Source of the DNA: a virus | Virus record (IMG/VR): IMGVR_UViG_3300010885_023630 | Span: 1 to 64,000 of that record | Length of the DNA: 64,000 bases | Reading direction: 5' to 3' (one strand) | Program-made: the position numbers and the translations under genes | Shown here: piece by piece, positions 26,401 to 32,965 of the stretch | Layout of the letters: each line of letters opens with the position of its first letter | Numbering within the stretch: the first letter of the stretch is position 1 | Notes under the pieces: model-generated | The model's input: only the letters and a program-made list of their open reading frames with translations | What the model was told of the DNA's origin: nothing | Database searches by the model: none

Positions 26401-28839
26401 TTTTGTGAATACTTGATACTGTTGTGTTTTTTCTTTTCCAACAACCCAGTTATTAACTAGTGTTCCGTTCTTAGACAAATAACCACTGTTACAATTTATT
26501 GTTTCTTGTGTTAGATAATTTGTATAGGTAAATGAGTCGGTGTCGTAATAATTATCAAATACAATATCACCAATGCTGTTAAAGTTTTGATATTTTAATC
26601 TTAGATTAGTTAAAATACTATCATGTTTACCGGTACCCTCGGCATAACCAAAAAATCTTGTACCGGCAAATGTACTATTGGGATATACCGTTGTATCAGA
26701 AAAACTATATCCACTGGCATCTAATAGATCAAATAGCGGTGGTTGATTAACTGTTGTTTTGACCTGTGCTTGAATCCAATTGGTGCCATTATAATAAAAA
26801 GGTATACCTTTGTTATTGCCCTGGGTGGCCAATACATTTAAACCAGGTGTTGCTTTGATTCCAGTATCTATTAGTGTGATGAAATTACTGTTGTTAATTC
26901 TTTCAACAACAACTTTCCAAATTTTATCTCGTATATTAGTATCAAAGTCATTGGCAAAAATAACCAATTGCCCTTGGTTAGCTCCACTTAATGTTACGCC
27001 ATTGACTGTTACTATGCCTTTTCCTTCGACGTCAACAAAGGCATCTCGTTGCGCTAAAAAGTCAACTATATCAACTATAATTAACTCTTGCTCTCCATAA
27101 TTAAAAAGTTTTAAATCAGGCTCAAACTCAACGATAGGACGTCGGGCAGGTAGATTAGGACCGTAATCAATTTCTTTTTGTTTATACTTTGCTGTTGCTT
27201 CAATGGCACCTTTATGGAACCAACGATTGTATCTGCTCCATGTATTGCGATCTTTGCTACTGCGATTTATAGTAATATAGTCGGGAGTTGTATTAATATA
27301 CGCACCAATTGGTTCAGTAATAACCAATTGATCAACTGGAGTCAGCGTAATACTGGTTCCAACCCCATCAACATAATATTCTCTATCGGCATAATCCCCG
27401 GGACTCACAAAGGAATCAAATTTAACTTTTAATCCGTTTGTAAATAAAATCCCATTGGGACTTTTATAACCGACGCTACCAATAATGTCTCTGTCAATGT
27501 TTATTGGTGTAGATTTATTATCAACAATTTTAATAACGCCGTTGAACCCGCCGTCGGTACCGTCTTGGTAGTACAGGTAATCTAGGTTAGATGTAATTTG
27601 CGGAACTTTTGCGTAACTATGATTGTTGTTTAACCAAAAATAATTACTTGCTCGTGTGCGGCCAGAACGAATGAATATTTTTTCTAATTTCTTAACTTCT
27701 GCCACAGGTCGAATCTGTATAATAAAATCGTTAATAACGGGCACTGGTACCAGTACAATTTCCCAGATGTTTGTTCTATTAATTAAAGGAGTACGAGGGT
27801 TGGCTTCAACTGGTATAATACTACCCGGAACAATTTCAGTTGTATTGGCCAGTAGGTAACTTTCCCAACCCGACGGTAGTGCCGGAGTAGTCCAAAAGCT
27901 ACTGTCATGGTCGTTGTTTATAAATGCAAATGTTTTGCCAATTAACGAAGAATTAACACCATCTAACCCGCTTGGAAATTCTGTCAAGAAGTCACTTAAA
28001 AATCTATTTTGTATATCTGTATACTTAAATGTAACTGCCAAGTCAACAGTTGCGGGTGTTTTTCCGTCTGTTTTTTTGGCTATATTCATTTGTAAGAAAA
28101 AATTCTGTGCGCTTTCTAGCGGCACATTAAATCTTACTATTCCTGTTTCTGCTCCATTATTTTGTACGCCAAAAACTTCTCGTGTAGTAACTGTTGGTAT
28201 TTCTGTTTCTACGCCGCTGGCACCGGGCTCTGTTTGAATCCAAAATTTGCTACCAGGTTGTCCTAATTTAAACTCGTATGTTCCGCCACGGGCCACAGTC
28301 AACTGAGGATTGGCGTGTGAACCCATGTCACTAAATGTATATCCACCCTCGTCTTTGTTTTTGGTCACTTCCCAAGTTGCTTGGTAAGGTGTTTGGTCAG
28401 CGTATACATTTACTGATTCGGGGCCGTTGGGTAACCAGTAGTAGTTGTAGTAATTTACAAATTTGTCGTAATTGAAACGGCCATCGTAATTGTAATATTC
28501 AGCACCAAACATACGCTGGTGATTACTGTTTGCAAATCCAGAGTTGTTAGTTATTCCTTGTAATAAATCAATGTAACTAGAAGTAAAATCAACTTGACTA
28601 TTTTTATCTTTAGAAACAACGCTTGGCTCAAGTTGATAGCGTACACGATTTAATCCCAACTCAGGAATATAATTGTCACCTAACTTATATGTTGGCGCAA
28701 AGGTACGACCAATGTAGCCGTCAATGATTACATTCTTGGCATCAGCAGTTAATTGGTCTAAGGTAGCACTAAAGAATTTTTTATTAGCGTCTGAGCGAAA
28801 TATCTCAGGTAAAAAATTGTTTGTATTGTTTACGGCCAT
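17419..28839 (-). CDS. Giant baseplate/tail protein (gp7 position) with FG-GAP-like beta-propeller
   Basis: 3806 residues, one uninterrupted 11.4 kb frame. By gene order (25, 6, this, gp8-position, fibres) it fills the place of T4 wedge gp7, which has only about 1030 residues. The N-terminus (NFLPEIFRSDANKKFFSATLDQL) matches the start of very large structural proteins I associate with aquatic T4-like phages. Residues about 2195-2560 contain at least five repeats of an integrin FG-GAP type (FGTSTRISSNSQYIYVGNPG, FGSVIES, FGADLDIDGTGGNLFIGIPG, FGSTISVSADAKVLAIGA, FGSSIDVTRNVIVLGSPG), which should close a beta-propeller. Near residues 3200-3285 are GxGYxxPPxIxxRGxGxGA repeats often seen in virion proteins. 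The gene starts 9 bases after gp6 with GGATA upstream. Likely forms the outer baseplate wedge and may bind surfaces. Confidence 0.75.
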   Translation of the reverse strand: MAVNNTNNFLPEIFRSDANKKFFSATLDQLTADAKNVIIDGYIGRTFAPTYKLGDNYIPELGLNRVRYQLEPSVVSKDKNSQVDFTSSYIDLLQGITNNSGFANSNHQRMFGAEYYNYDGRFNYDKFVNYYNYYWLPNGPESVNVYADQTPYQATWEVTKNKDEGGYTFSDMGSHANPQLTVARGGTYEFKLGQPGSKFWIQTEPGASGVETEIPTVTTREVFGVQNNGAETGIVRFNVPLESAQNFFLQMNIAKKTDGKTPATVDLAVTFKYTDIQNRFLSDFLTEFPSGLDGVNSSLIGKTFAFINNDHDSSFWTTPALPSGWESYLLANTTEIVPGSIIPVEANPRTPLINRTNIWEIVLVPVPVINDFIIQIRPVAEVKKLEKIFIRSGRTRASNYFWLNNNHSYAKVPQITSNLDYLYYQDGTDGGFNGVIKIVDNKSTPINIDRDIIGSVGYKSPNGILFTNGLKVKFDSFVSPGDYADREYYVDGVGTSITLTPVDQLVITEPIGAYINTTPDYITINRSSKDRNTWSRYNRWFHKGAIEATAKYKQKEIDYGPNLPARRPIVEFEPDLKLFNYGEQELIIVDIVDFLAQRDAFVDVEGKGIVTVNGVTLSGANQGQLVIFANDFDTNIRDKIWKVVVERINNSNFITLIDTGIKATPGLNVLATQGNNKGIPFYYNGTNWIQAQVKTTVNQPPLFDLLDASGYSFSDTTVYPNSTFAGTRFFGYAEGTGKHDSILTNLRLKYQNFNSIGDIVFDNYYDTDSFTYTNYLTQETINCNSGYLSKNGTLVNNWVVGKEKTQQYQVFTKLYNGLIIKDEVDKEYAFVQVDVLPTGQTTIPYIKVYLNNKLLATTEYKLMEYGAGRHIVRLNTLPTVGDKIDVLVYSNTPSPSGNGYYQIPTNLDLNPLNEKITSISLGQIRNHYYKLIENTSGNKPLQDSYLKAQGGTLVQHGAPVIYGMAFLNHPTLNFSDGINLARREYARFKNKFLSLCHTLTDLDYNDPISGVDKILQNINAVKNSSFPWYYSDMVPYSGNYSTINYTVLDERKTNYEINGIFNNTQLSNRAVLIYRNGEQLIADVDYTFSQLSPTVIFSQPFNYGDKLVIKDYASTDGNYIPETPTKLGLFPKYTPTVYRDDTYQTPTNMIRGHDGSLTPSFGDFRDQYLLELEKRIYNNIKVNNNNNVIDFYDLVPGKFRTTDYSYNAYIHLLSRHFLQWIGQNNLDYTSNNWFDANNPWTWNYGSVRDIITNSGLTGSWRSIYNHWFDTVTPNLTPWEMIGFGSMPTWWKDRYGPAPYTSGNGTLWQDLETGYVWNSGDPYIDKRFARPGLTNFIPVDNAGNLLNPTQIPLTGSSIGATASSNFQFGQHGPVETAWRRSSDFPFVAQLALATAKPAEYFATQIDPSRFFVNPTTGQFSDVDNNKISPALLIVNGDTTSGAVRRSSGYLNWIADNVKSYGIDPVETFNNFIKGLDVNLTYKVGGFADKNLISVTAEQTSPNSNSSSVVIPDENYKIYLNKSVPTTSVGYSAVIVERTANGYTVSGYDTANPFFTVLPDLANNDFRTIKVNDKVAKLYNKSVANGSYVTIPYGTEFTSIQQTVSFLIGYERYLKNLGFYFEQIDSDLGEIRDWSLSAKEFLYWSQQGWVEGALIILNPTSTQLTIKSILTTVGEIENTVNGSKILNQNYLPIKSNEFNILRETAEDVNNTKITTVNGSMICFARLNLVQTEHVLVFDNVTDFNDIIYLPHLGNRQYRLKLNGSRTGSWNGSFSATGYIYSDPDINDWSVDKDYLTGDLVTFNSSYYAAKADIPAATTFDLGKWTLIPAENIKQGLLPSLGHNAQKFLQFYDVDSPPAEEDLQLFSSGLIGFRQRPYLSNLGITIPNQTKFYQGYIKQKGTINAINALTKGSFDNVQGNIDTYEEWAFQVGRYGDLSNNQFVEFILNQSEFINTPLTLNLTETYNNSNVIVGVSGGNIYNANDFTITSLYQNRTDSDYPGDLPNAGYVNVDDVETQIFDITTTTPETILNVGRGHRIWTTKDGNNHWNVFRVNETGLTATTLSYSLDDLATITFDYRHPFNEGDLFILGQFQSPFNDYNGLYKVIRVVNSTQVTIRITGEFTKLRYLIGASPIKSQGIVYSLGPMVIDSLSEIDSITPQTDWIDGDRVWVNNATPNGWGVYTFRKPWLSNAAVKITANTITANSKFGTSTRISSNSQYIYVGNPGAAQVQIFANVGGNYQANVTITDPNAKPKFGSVIESKGNVLVVGSENHIHVYRHVNGAITQLQTNTFSRVTSIALSADTNWLYVGGNNRVTTYQFKNNVYVQTCSNVGTTSFGNVVKTNANGTTVFISAPEADDTVTQNGLAYVYTRSANANVITQGNVLYSQQKNKYSHFGADLDIDGTGGNLFIGIPGSIASGAQNGLVERYTLTNGYYAFNEALIHPDRQGGAFGSTISVSADAKVLAIGAEGAPSKEPTTFDQFGTETVIDSGLTLFVDKIINAGAAYIFEPQIDQVSNTAGIYTYVQDLETQVHSWDRFGSSIDVTRNVIVLGSPGGKSAHIFKNPRGSTVWTLTRSQLLKVDINNVSRTFMYNKNTNNILAALDFVDPNKGKILNTADKDIDFKTTKDPALYSNGTVQLHAEMAWGPRQVGQIWWNLDTVRYIDYEQDSLIYRLNHWGEQFPGSSIDVYQWTESTVLPSKYKDSGNRGTPLHEDDSAYSTYGYVDTIGNVKVKYYYWVKGLDIVADGKENSVISITNIISSPQSQGIPYATILSSTTITLQNVGSLLSGTNTVLHIGSRTVDAGEVHSEYALVQEGNPDSGIPAAILNKFIDSLSGVDRAGNQVPDVNLPVSQKYGIAGLIKGSPRQTMFVYAQQALDNYLSIINPILLAYPIVARKVLTTLKSNESIPAANSGAYDLSVSTVDELYYLDPTMLTVGSTNVLVTDDITQNNKWAIYQLTNINNSVGVFTLVRAQSFKTSLYWSYTDWYDSSYNSTNVPDVIVNNTLELGKQKLVPRTHIKVLNAGNRGFEVYYIDDNLELNLVGIENGTIQINTTPIPATELRQILTAIQNEVLIDDLANDYNRVFFSMIKYALTEQQNIEWAFKTSFLSAKQYIRKLEQFSSYVADNQNYYLDYINEVKPYRTTLREYVVNYIGNDTYDSDITDFDIPPYWEGNLNVYRSPTGTQPYDIAKWQSGVNSQWYANYKYSVVDVEVENPGTGFKTAPDVIIRGGDGTGAAGYAIVDGKGGVSRVIITNPGLGYTVPPTIEFRGMGTGAIGRALLKNVFDNNNKGHNLVRSIKTNMKFDRTTYTTSNTFVFWSNITSVNVGDILPLNSVIVLNDTSMLQITSNYTIPANLALPVSNVHSISTKEFSNANDRIASYSGNVNLAATQRGIERPHLLEGNSFVTGTFDAIVTSNYSTDFGVDPSDIGVLGGEYFDNVVTYAPEELIPGRMYDTLNMTVFDTNNLAFRVFDNMNQDKTFYRVTSANTTVLTSPLRLTDSNIQVADATVLPLPNRTLGIPGVVFINGEKIVYYRNYALEMPTPWVANVVYPTQTLLSYNSNVYLTTGNVFSRYFANIVANVTTINRNSLGQLRRGVDGTAIASDVYLSGTRVVDSSVQQQVPGTGINTEELVHDTNFTITNSVSYGLQLTKGITANIGDIVTQYDTTGTTVTLTMRVLESVVNSKSLAVILLTGSVASLPEVFDGPNGFDVEGFDNTTGTLFIQGINSQSYVLNAFILGNFRGIPEYANSQFLTGAGTKQIPAKSILEKTKVWYSSAYGRPSNGYGLINSTTDQARFLLASRGYTP

Positions 28840-28847
28840 TAGTTATC

Positions 28848-31800
28848 CTATCGCTGAGTTATTAATGGTGCGCCAAGATTAAGTTGCGACGCGGTAATTG
28901 CGCTAACAACTGTGATATCGTCAACTGTGGCTGCGGATGTAATAATTTCCCAGGGTTCAGAATTAATCTGGAAATAGTTACCAAATGGTGTGTTAGGGTT
29001 TTTAGGAACAATTAGAACACTAGCAACATTTGGTACCAACTGATTATGTAAGTATGCGGCTAATTCGCTAAAGTAAAAAGTGTCTCCAAAATTCCAGTTT
29101 GCTAGATCAAAGTATTTGTTAATGGCCACAATACATTGACTTTTAATTTCGTTAGATGTCATGCTAATCGCCGGGTTCATAACTACTTGAAATGTTGCTT
29201 GTAATTCCGGAACGGCCTTTTTGCCAAACAACGGTTTAAATCTTGCTGGACTGTATACTAGCGTATCGCTAATTGCTTTATAATCATTTAATGCGCTATA
29301 GGCAATTTCTAAACTACTGCTTGTAGGTGGCACAGGTGGTGTGTTTAAAGCACCGGTTAAGTCCTTTAGATAGTTAATGTAATTTGTAGCATAATCGCTA
29401 GTTAAAATATACACGTCAAGGATATTTACAGGAGTAGGATCAATTCTGTTACGTCCTGGAGCATTGTGTTGATACTGGAAATACAAATTATTTCTTGAGT
29501 GTGTGTTAGAAATTTTAGTGTACAGGTCAGGATCATCTGGTACACCTTCCATCTGTGTGGTAGGAAATGTAATTAGCACCCGAGAATCATCTACATATCC
29601 ATCGTTGTCTGTTTTAACATTGTAAATTCTCCAAACAATGTCACTACCTAACGAATAGGTAGAATCGCAATGCGTATTAATTTTTAATACTTTAATAACA
29701 TCGCCAATATTTTTTCCTGTCTTGGAATTAAACGCCTTAGAGTGTGGATCAAAATAAAATTTAGTATTAGCGGCACTGGCAAAAACATACTCTAATGTTT
29801 TATTACTAATAGTATATTGCCCTTGATCATAAGAGAATTTTAATAGCCAACTTGTATCTACACCAATTACCGATGGAGGGACATTTGCCCAGGTCATATT
29901 GACTTGATCGTAGGTCAGTCCAAATGTAACTTTGGCACGAATTTGATTAATAATTGTAGTAATTAACGTGTTAGTTAAGTTATTTTTATAAGGCGGAATT
30001 ATTGTTGCTTTTCCGCCAAGTAATGTTGCTCCATCTGGGACAACAGAACCAAAATTAACCAAACTTGGAGTAGTGATATCATTGTTTGAAACAGTACTAG
30101 TCACCGAAGCATATACATTACCACTTGTTGTGGTAAATCTTAAACTTGCTCCGGCCGAAACATATTTCAAGTTGCCCGATACCCCTTCGCCCACTTGCTG
30201 TTTTAGATTAGCAACAGTTAACCATCCTGAGCTAGAATTAGTTGATGTTTCGTATTGATCAAACGTAACATTTGCTGTTATTCCAAAACGGTTGTAATTG
30301 GCATAGTAATAATTACGCATTTCAACGCTATCAATCATTGGAATAATATCATTGTAGACTGCGGTATAAATGTCGTTGGGGTTTGAAAAATCAAATGTTG
30401 TTGATTTAATAATTGTGTTAGAGAATATTTCTCCGTCTTCGCCGAGAATATTTGTGGTGCTATAAGTACCTGTTGGATCTAATGTGTCAAGATACATACT
30501 AACGCCAGAACTTGAACGATTAGTAGTTTTAATCTTTTGAATACTATTAAAAGTGGTCTGCGGAAATATATTATAATCCTCAGCAGTAATCATACGATTT
30601 TGTGTATAGTACTGTTGAGGAGCATTAGTTTTAATATCTGCTAATGTCTGTGTTGCGCTGGCGTTGGTAATGCTATACTTCAAGCTGGCCGTAACAGTTA
30701 ATGTTTCGGCTGTATTTTTTGCACTGATGTACGGTAACGCAATAGTAACGCTGGCCATATCGTCGGGGCTAATAGAATAGCTTGTTCCGTTACTGGTACG
30801 GAAATAAAATACAAAAGATCCCTGCGGAATATTTGCAAAGGCTCCGTCGCCAAATACCAAGTTGACTTTGTCAGACACTTGTGAATTGATTTGGTATAAA
30901 TTTTTATCGCTTGACTGATTGTAAATTACGTTAATGCCCGACACCGCAGGAACTTTATGCCATGCGGTAGATGGTGCTCCGCCTACATCTAAACTGTATA
31001 GCCACTGGTCGTCGTTGGTAATATTGGGTGTATTAACAAAGACTGAATTGTTTGGTGTGGCATTTAAGATATCAAATTGTGTAGCAACTAAACTTCCTTG
31101 TTTAATATATGTAAAGAATCCGGTATTGTTACTTCCGTTACCGTTATTGTCATTTCTATACAATAGATTAAACTTACCAGGGACCGTTGGATCGTCTTGA
31201 TAAATGTATGTTTTACCGACTGTGGTTGCGCTAACTGCTTCAAAAGGAATTAAAGTACCTTGTACATTAACGTTGAATCCGGCAACTGGCAATGAATTTG
31301 TGTTTAATGCTACAGAATATTCATCTGTTTGTATGCTGTTTATTTTAGCTGAGTTTTTAGGTTTACCAATGGTTTGATTGGCCACTAAACTAGCATTGAT
31401 AATTGTAGTAAATTGTTCTAACCAGTTTTCGTTAGTTAGATCGTTCCAATGAATAACATTATTTGATAAATTAATACCCGAACTGTCTGTTAAGATTTCG
31501 CTAGTTTTAACACTATCAATCTTTAGTAAGCCACTTGCGGCGGTAGTGCGCTGTGGATTGTAACTCAGCATACGTGCTAGTTTAAGAATACTGTCACGGC
31601 GCTGTGCGGTATCGATAAAGTTTTCTCGAGCATTTAAGTCGGCACGGAATGCTAGACTTTGTCCCAAAAAGGCAATCATGTCAATTAAAGCAATATACTC
31701 ACTGCTTTCTAAATAGTCATTGAATGTTTCTGGATGATTTGTTTTTAGATAGCTGAGCATTGAACTACGAAGTGTTTCAAAGTCGTAGCTTGTAAAGTCA

Positions 31801-31877
31801 GCGTTCGTAAAAGATTGGTATATCTTGGTCCAGTCTTGTTGAACTAGTAGATTGCTTTGACGAGTAGTTTGTGCCAT
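28848..31877 (-). CDS. 6: Baseplate wedge protein gp6
   Basis: 1009 residues against about 660 in T4. The N-terminal segment is diagnostic of gp6/gpJ-type baseplate proteins: SYDFETLRSSMLSYLKTNHPETFNDYLESSEYIALIDMIAFLGQSLAFRADLNARENFIDTA is seen around residues 30-95 (motifs: DFETLR, EYIALIDMIAF, DLNARENF). The gpJ-like central region includes AEDYNIFP (about residue 430). Gp6 makes the ring of the baseplate wedges together with gp25 and gp53, and transmits the signal for sheath contraction. Upstream is a TAAATA late promoter at 31898-31905; downstream the giant protein follows in 8 bases. Confidence 0.9.
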   Translation of the reverse strand: MAQTTRQSNLLVQQDWTKIYQSFTNADFTSYDFETLRSSMLSYLKTNHPETFNDYLESSEYIALIDMIAFLGQSLAFRADLNARENFIDTAQRRDSILKLARMLSYNPQRTTAASGLLKIDSVKTSEILTDSSGINLSNNVIHWNDLTNENWLEQFTTIINASLVANQTIGKPKNSAKINSIQTDEYSVALNTNSLPVAGFNVNVQGTLIPFEAVSATTVGKTYIYQDDPTVPGKFNLLYRNDNNGNGSNNTGFFTYIKQGSLVATQFDILNATPNNSVFVNTPNITNDDQWLYSLDVGGAPSTAWHKVPAVSGINVIYNQSSDKNLYQINSQVSDKVNLVFGDGAFANIPQGSFVFYFRTSNGTSYSISPDDMASVTIALPYISAKNTAETLTVTASLKYSITNASATQTLADIKTNAPQQYYTQNRMITAEDYNIFPQTTFNSIQKIKTTNRSSSGVSMYLDTLDPTGTYSTTNILGEDGEIFSNTIIKSTTFDFSNPNDIYTAVYNDIIPMIDSVEMRNYYYANYNRFGITANVTFDQYETSTNSSSGWLTVANLKQQVGEGVSGNLKYVSAGASLRFTTTSGNVYASVTSTVSNNDITTPSLVNFGSVVPDGATLLGGKATIIPPYKNNLTNTLITTIINQIRAKVTFGLTYDQVNMTWANVPPSVIGVDTSWLLKFSYDQGQYTISNKTLEYVFASAANTKFYFDPHSKAFNSKTGKNIGDVIKVLKINTHCDSTYSLGSDIVWRIYNVKTDNDGYVDDSRVLITFPTTQMEGVPDDPDLYTKISNTHSRNNLYFQYQHNAPGRNRIDPTPVNILDVYILTSDYATNYINYLKDLTGALNTPPVPPTSSSLEIAYSALNDYKAISDTLVYSPARFKPLFGKKAVPELQATFQVVMNPAISMTSNEIKSQCIVAINKYFDLANWNFGDTFYFSELAAYLHNQLVPNVASVLIVPKNPNTPFGNYFQINSEPWEIITSAATVDDITVVSAITASQLNLGAPLITQR

Positions 31878-31887
31878 ATGATTTACC

Positions 31888-31917
31888 TATTATTAAGTAT
31901 TTATTTAGATAATAATA
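31888..31917. repeat. Perfect 8-bp inverted repeat around the gp6 late promoter
   Basis: TATTATTA at 31888-31895 and TAATAATA at 31910-31917 flank a 14-base loop that contains the minus-strand late promoter AATAAATA. It could form a weak hairpin or be a protein-binding site. Low GC makes chance occurrence possible. Confidence 0.45.
31898..31905 (-). promoter_or_regulatory. Late promoter-like AATAAATA upstream of gp6
   Basis: Minus-strand AATAAATA followed by C, 21 bases upstream of the gp6 ATG at 31877, with a weak ribosome site (ATAGG) in between. Confidence 0.65.
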
Positions 31918-31924
31918 TGGCTAC

Positions 31925-32299
31925 TTAATTGGTGGTCAACGTTCGTGCGTTTTGATCAAAGTTCAAAGCAATAGTATCAACTTGATTGGTGTGTACATAG
32001 GACAATGTAATCTGTACTAAAATTCCGTTTGTTTGTTGTTTAACTACCACTTGTCCGGCAGTTAATCTAGGATCGTAACCGATGATTCTATTAATATCTT
32101 CTTGTATTGTTTGACGTATGTTGTCAGTTAATGGCTCAAACAGTAAACTCCAGATAATTGTTCCAAAGTTTGGCTGCATCAGCTTTTCGCCTTTGCGTAT
32201 ATTAAAATAGTTAATTAAGTCTTGTTTAGCCAATTCAAAATCATTCAGAGTAAAATTCTTAGGTTTTGATATTGTACTAAATCCACGATATGTTATCAT
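31925..32299 (-). CDS. 25: Baseplate wedge protein gp25
   Basis: 124 residues (T4 gp25: 132). It matches the gpW/gp25 lysozyme-like family that forms the core of the wedge and starts sheath assembly: NDFELAKQDLINYFNIRKGEKLMQPNFGTIIWSLLFEPL (motifs GEKLMQPNFGT and LFEPLTDN, about residues 35-58), then a beta region ending in DTIALNFDQ. Despite the family name it has no enzymatic role. It is followed by gp6 as in other T4-like phages. A TAAATA site lies only 6 bases upstream of the ATG and no Shine-Dalgarno sequence is seen. Confidence 0.92.
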   Translation of the reverse strand: MITYRGFSTISKPKNFTLNDFELAKQDLINYFNIRKGEKLMQPNFGTIIWSLLFEPLTDNIRQTIQEDINRIIGYDPRLTAGQVVVKQQTNGILVQITLSYVHTNQVDTIALNFDQNARTLTTN

Positions 32300-32304
32300 A
32301 ATAG

Positions 32305-32312
32305 TATTTATT
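32305..32312 (-). promoter_or_regulatory. Late promoter-like AATAAATA next to the gp25 start
   Basis: Minus-strand AATAAATACT ends 6 bases from the gp25 ATG (32299). If used, the transcript would begin at or next to the start codon. Confidence 0.5.
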
Positions 32313-32964
32313 GACTTAAAACCGCCACTGCGTAGCGGCCACTGTTATACTGATTAGCCGCATTTCCTACAGCAAAATTGCGCCAGGCCCAGGCACCTGT
32401 GCCCATTCTATTGTCAGCAGTTGGAGTATTGCCAGCTCCTAATGCCCACCCCACATACAACATTCCAGCTACTATGTCATTTGTATCTGCGTCTGTGATT
32501 GCTTGATTTTTAGTCATGTCTTGATACAAGTCGTACAAACGTTGGTATGCCAGATGTTCTTGTGAACTTTGCGAAATTAAAAAATTGCTGGCATTATGTA
32601 TATTGTACAAAAACCCTGATTTTAATTTTGACGCAAAGGCTGTACCGGTCCAACAACTTACGTAATTAACACAGGAATTACCAAAATGACTGTTTGACCC
32701 CGGTTGTAAGAAACCGTATTCTTCTAGTGTAACACTATCAAATTGATAGCGGCCTAATTCGTTGTTTGGCCCAACTTTTTTATAATCCCACTCACTTAAA
32801 TCGTAAGCTATTTGTGCTTGGAGATTTTTTATTTCTGTGACAGTTAATCTATTAAAATTTGATGTTGAGGGAACCGATAAAGGGGCATCAGGTAGCCCTA
32901 GCCAGCTCACTGGCAAGGGATTAGTTACCGGTGTGCCTGTTGTAGTTCTAAATCCTGCGTCCAT
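32308..32964 (-). CDS. Baseplate-associated lysozyme-like protein
   Basis: 218 residues. The segment NNELGRYQFDSVTLEEYGFL (about residues 66-85) resembles the catalytic neighbourhood of transglycosylase/lysozyme-like domains, where a Glu is followed by GRYQF. Two Cys (NSCVNYVSCW) could form a disulfide, and late in the protein is DIVAGMLYVGWALGAGNTP. An N-terminal TTGTPVTNPLPVSWLGLPDAPLS stretch could anchor it to the spike. It lies 1 base from the gp5-like spike gene, which itself lacks an evident lysozyme domain, so cell-wall cleavage by the tail tip may have been moved to this separate protein (inference). No signal peptide. Confidence 0.55.
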   Translation of the reverse strand: MDAGFRTTTGTPVTNPLPVSWLGLPDAPLSVPSTSNFNRLTVTEIKNLQAQIAYDLSEWDYKKVGPNNELGRYQFDSVTLEEYGFLQPGSNSHFGNSCVNYVSCWTGTAFASKLKSGFLYNIHNASNFLISQSSQEHLAYQRLYDLYQDMTKNQAITDADTNDIVAGMLYVGWALGAGNTPTADNRMGTGAWAWRNFAVGNAANQYNSGRYAVAVLSQ

Positions 32965-32965
32965 C

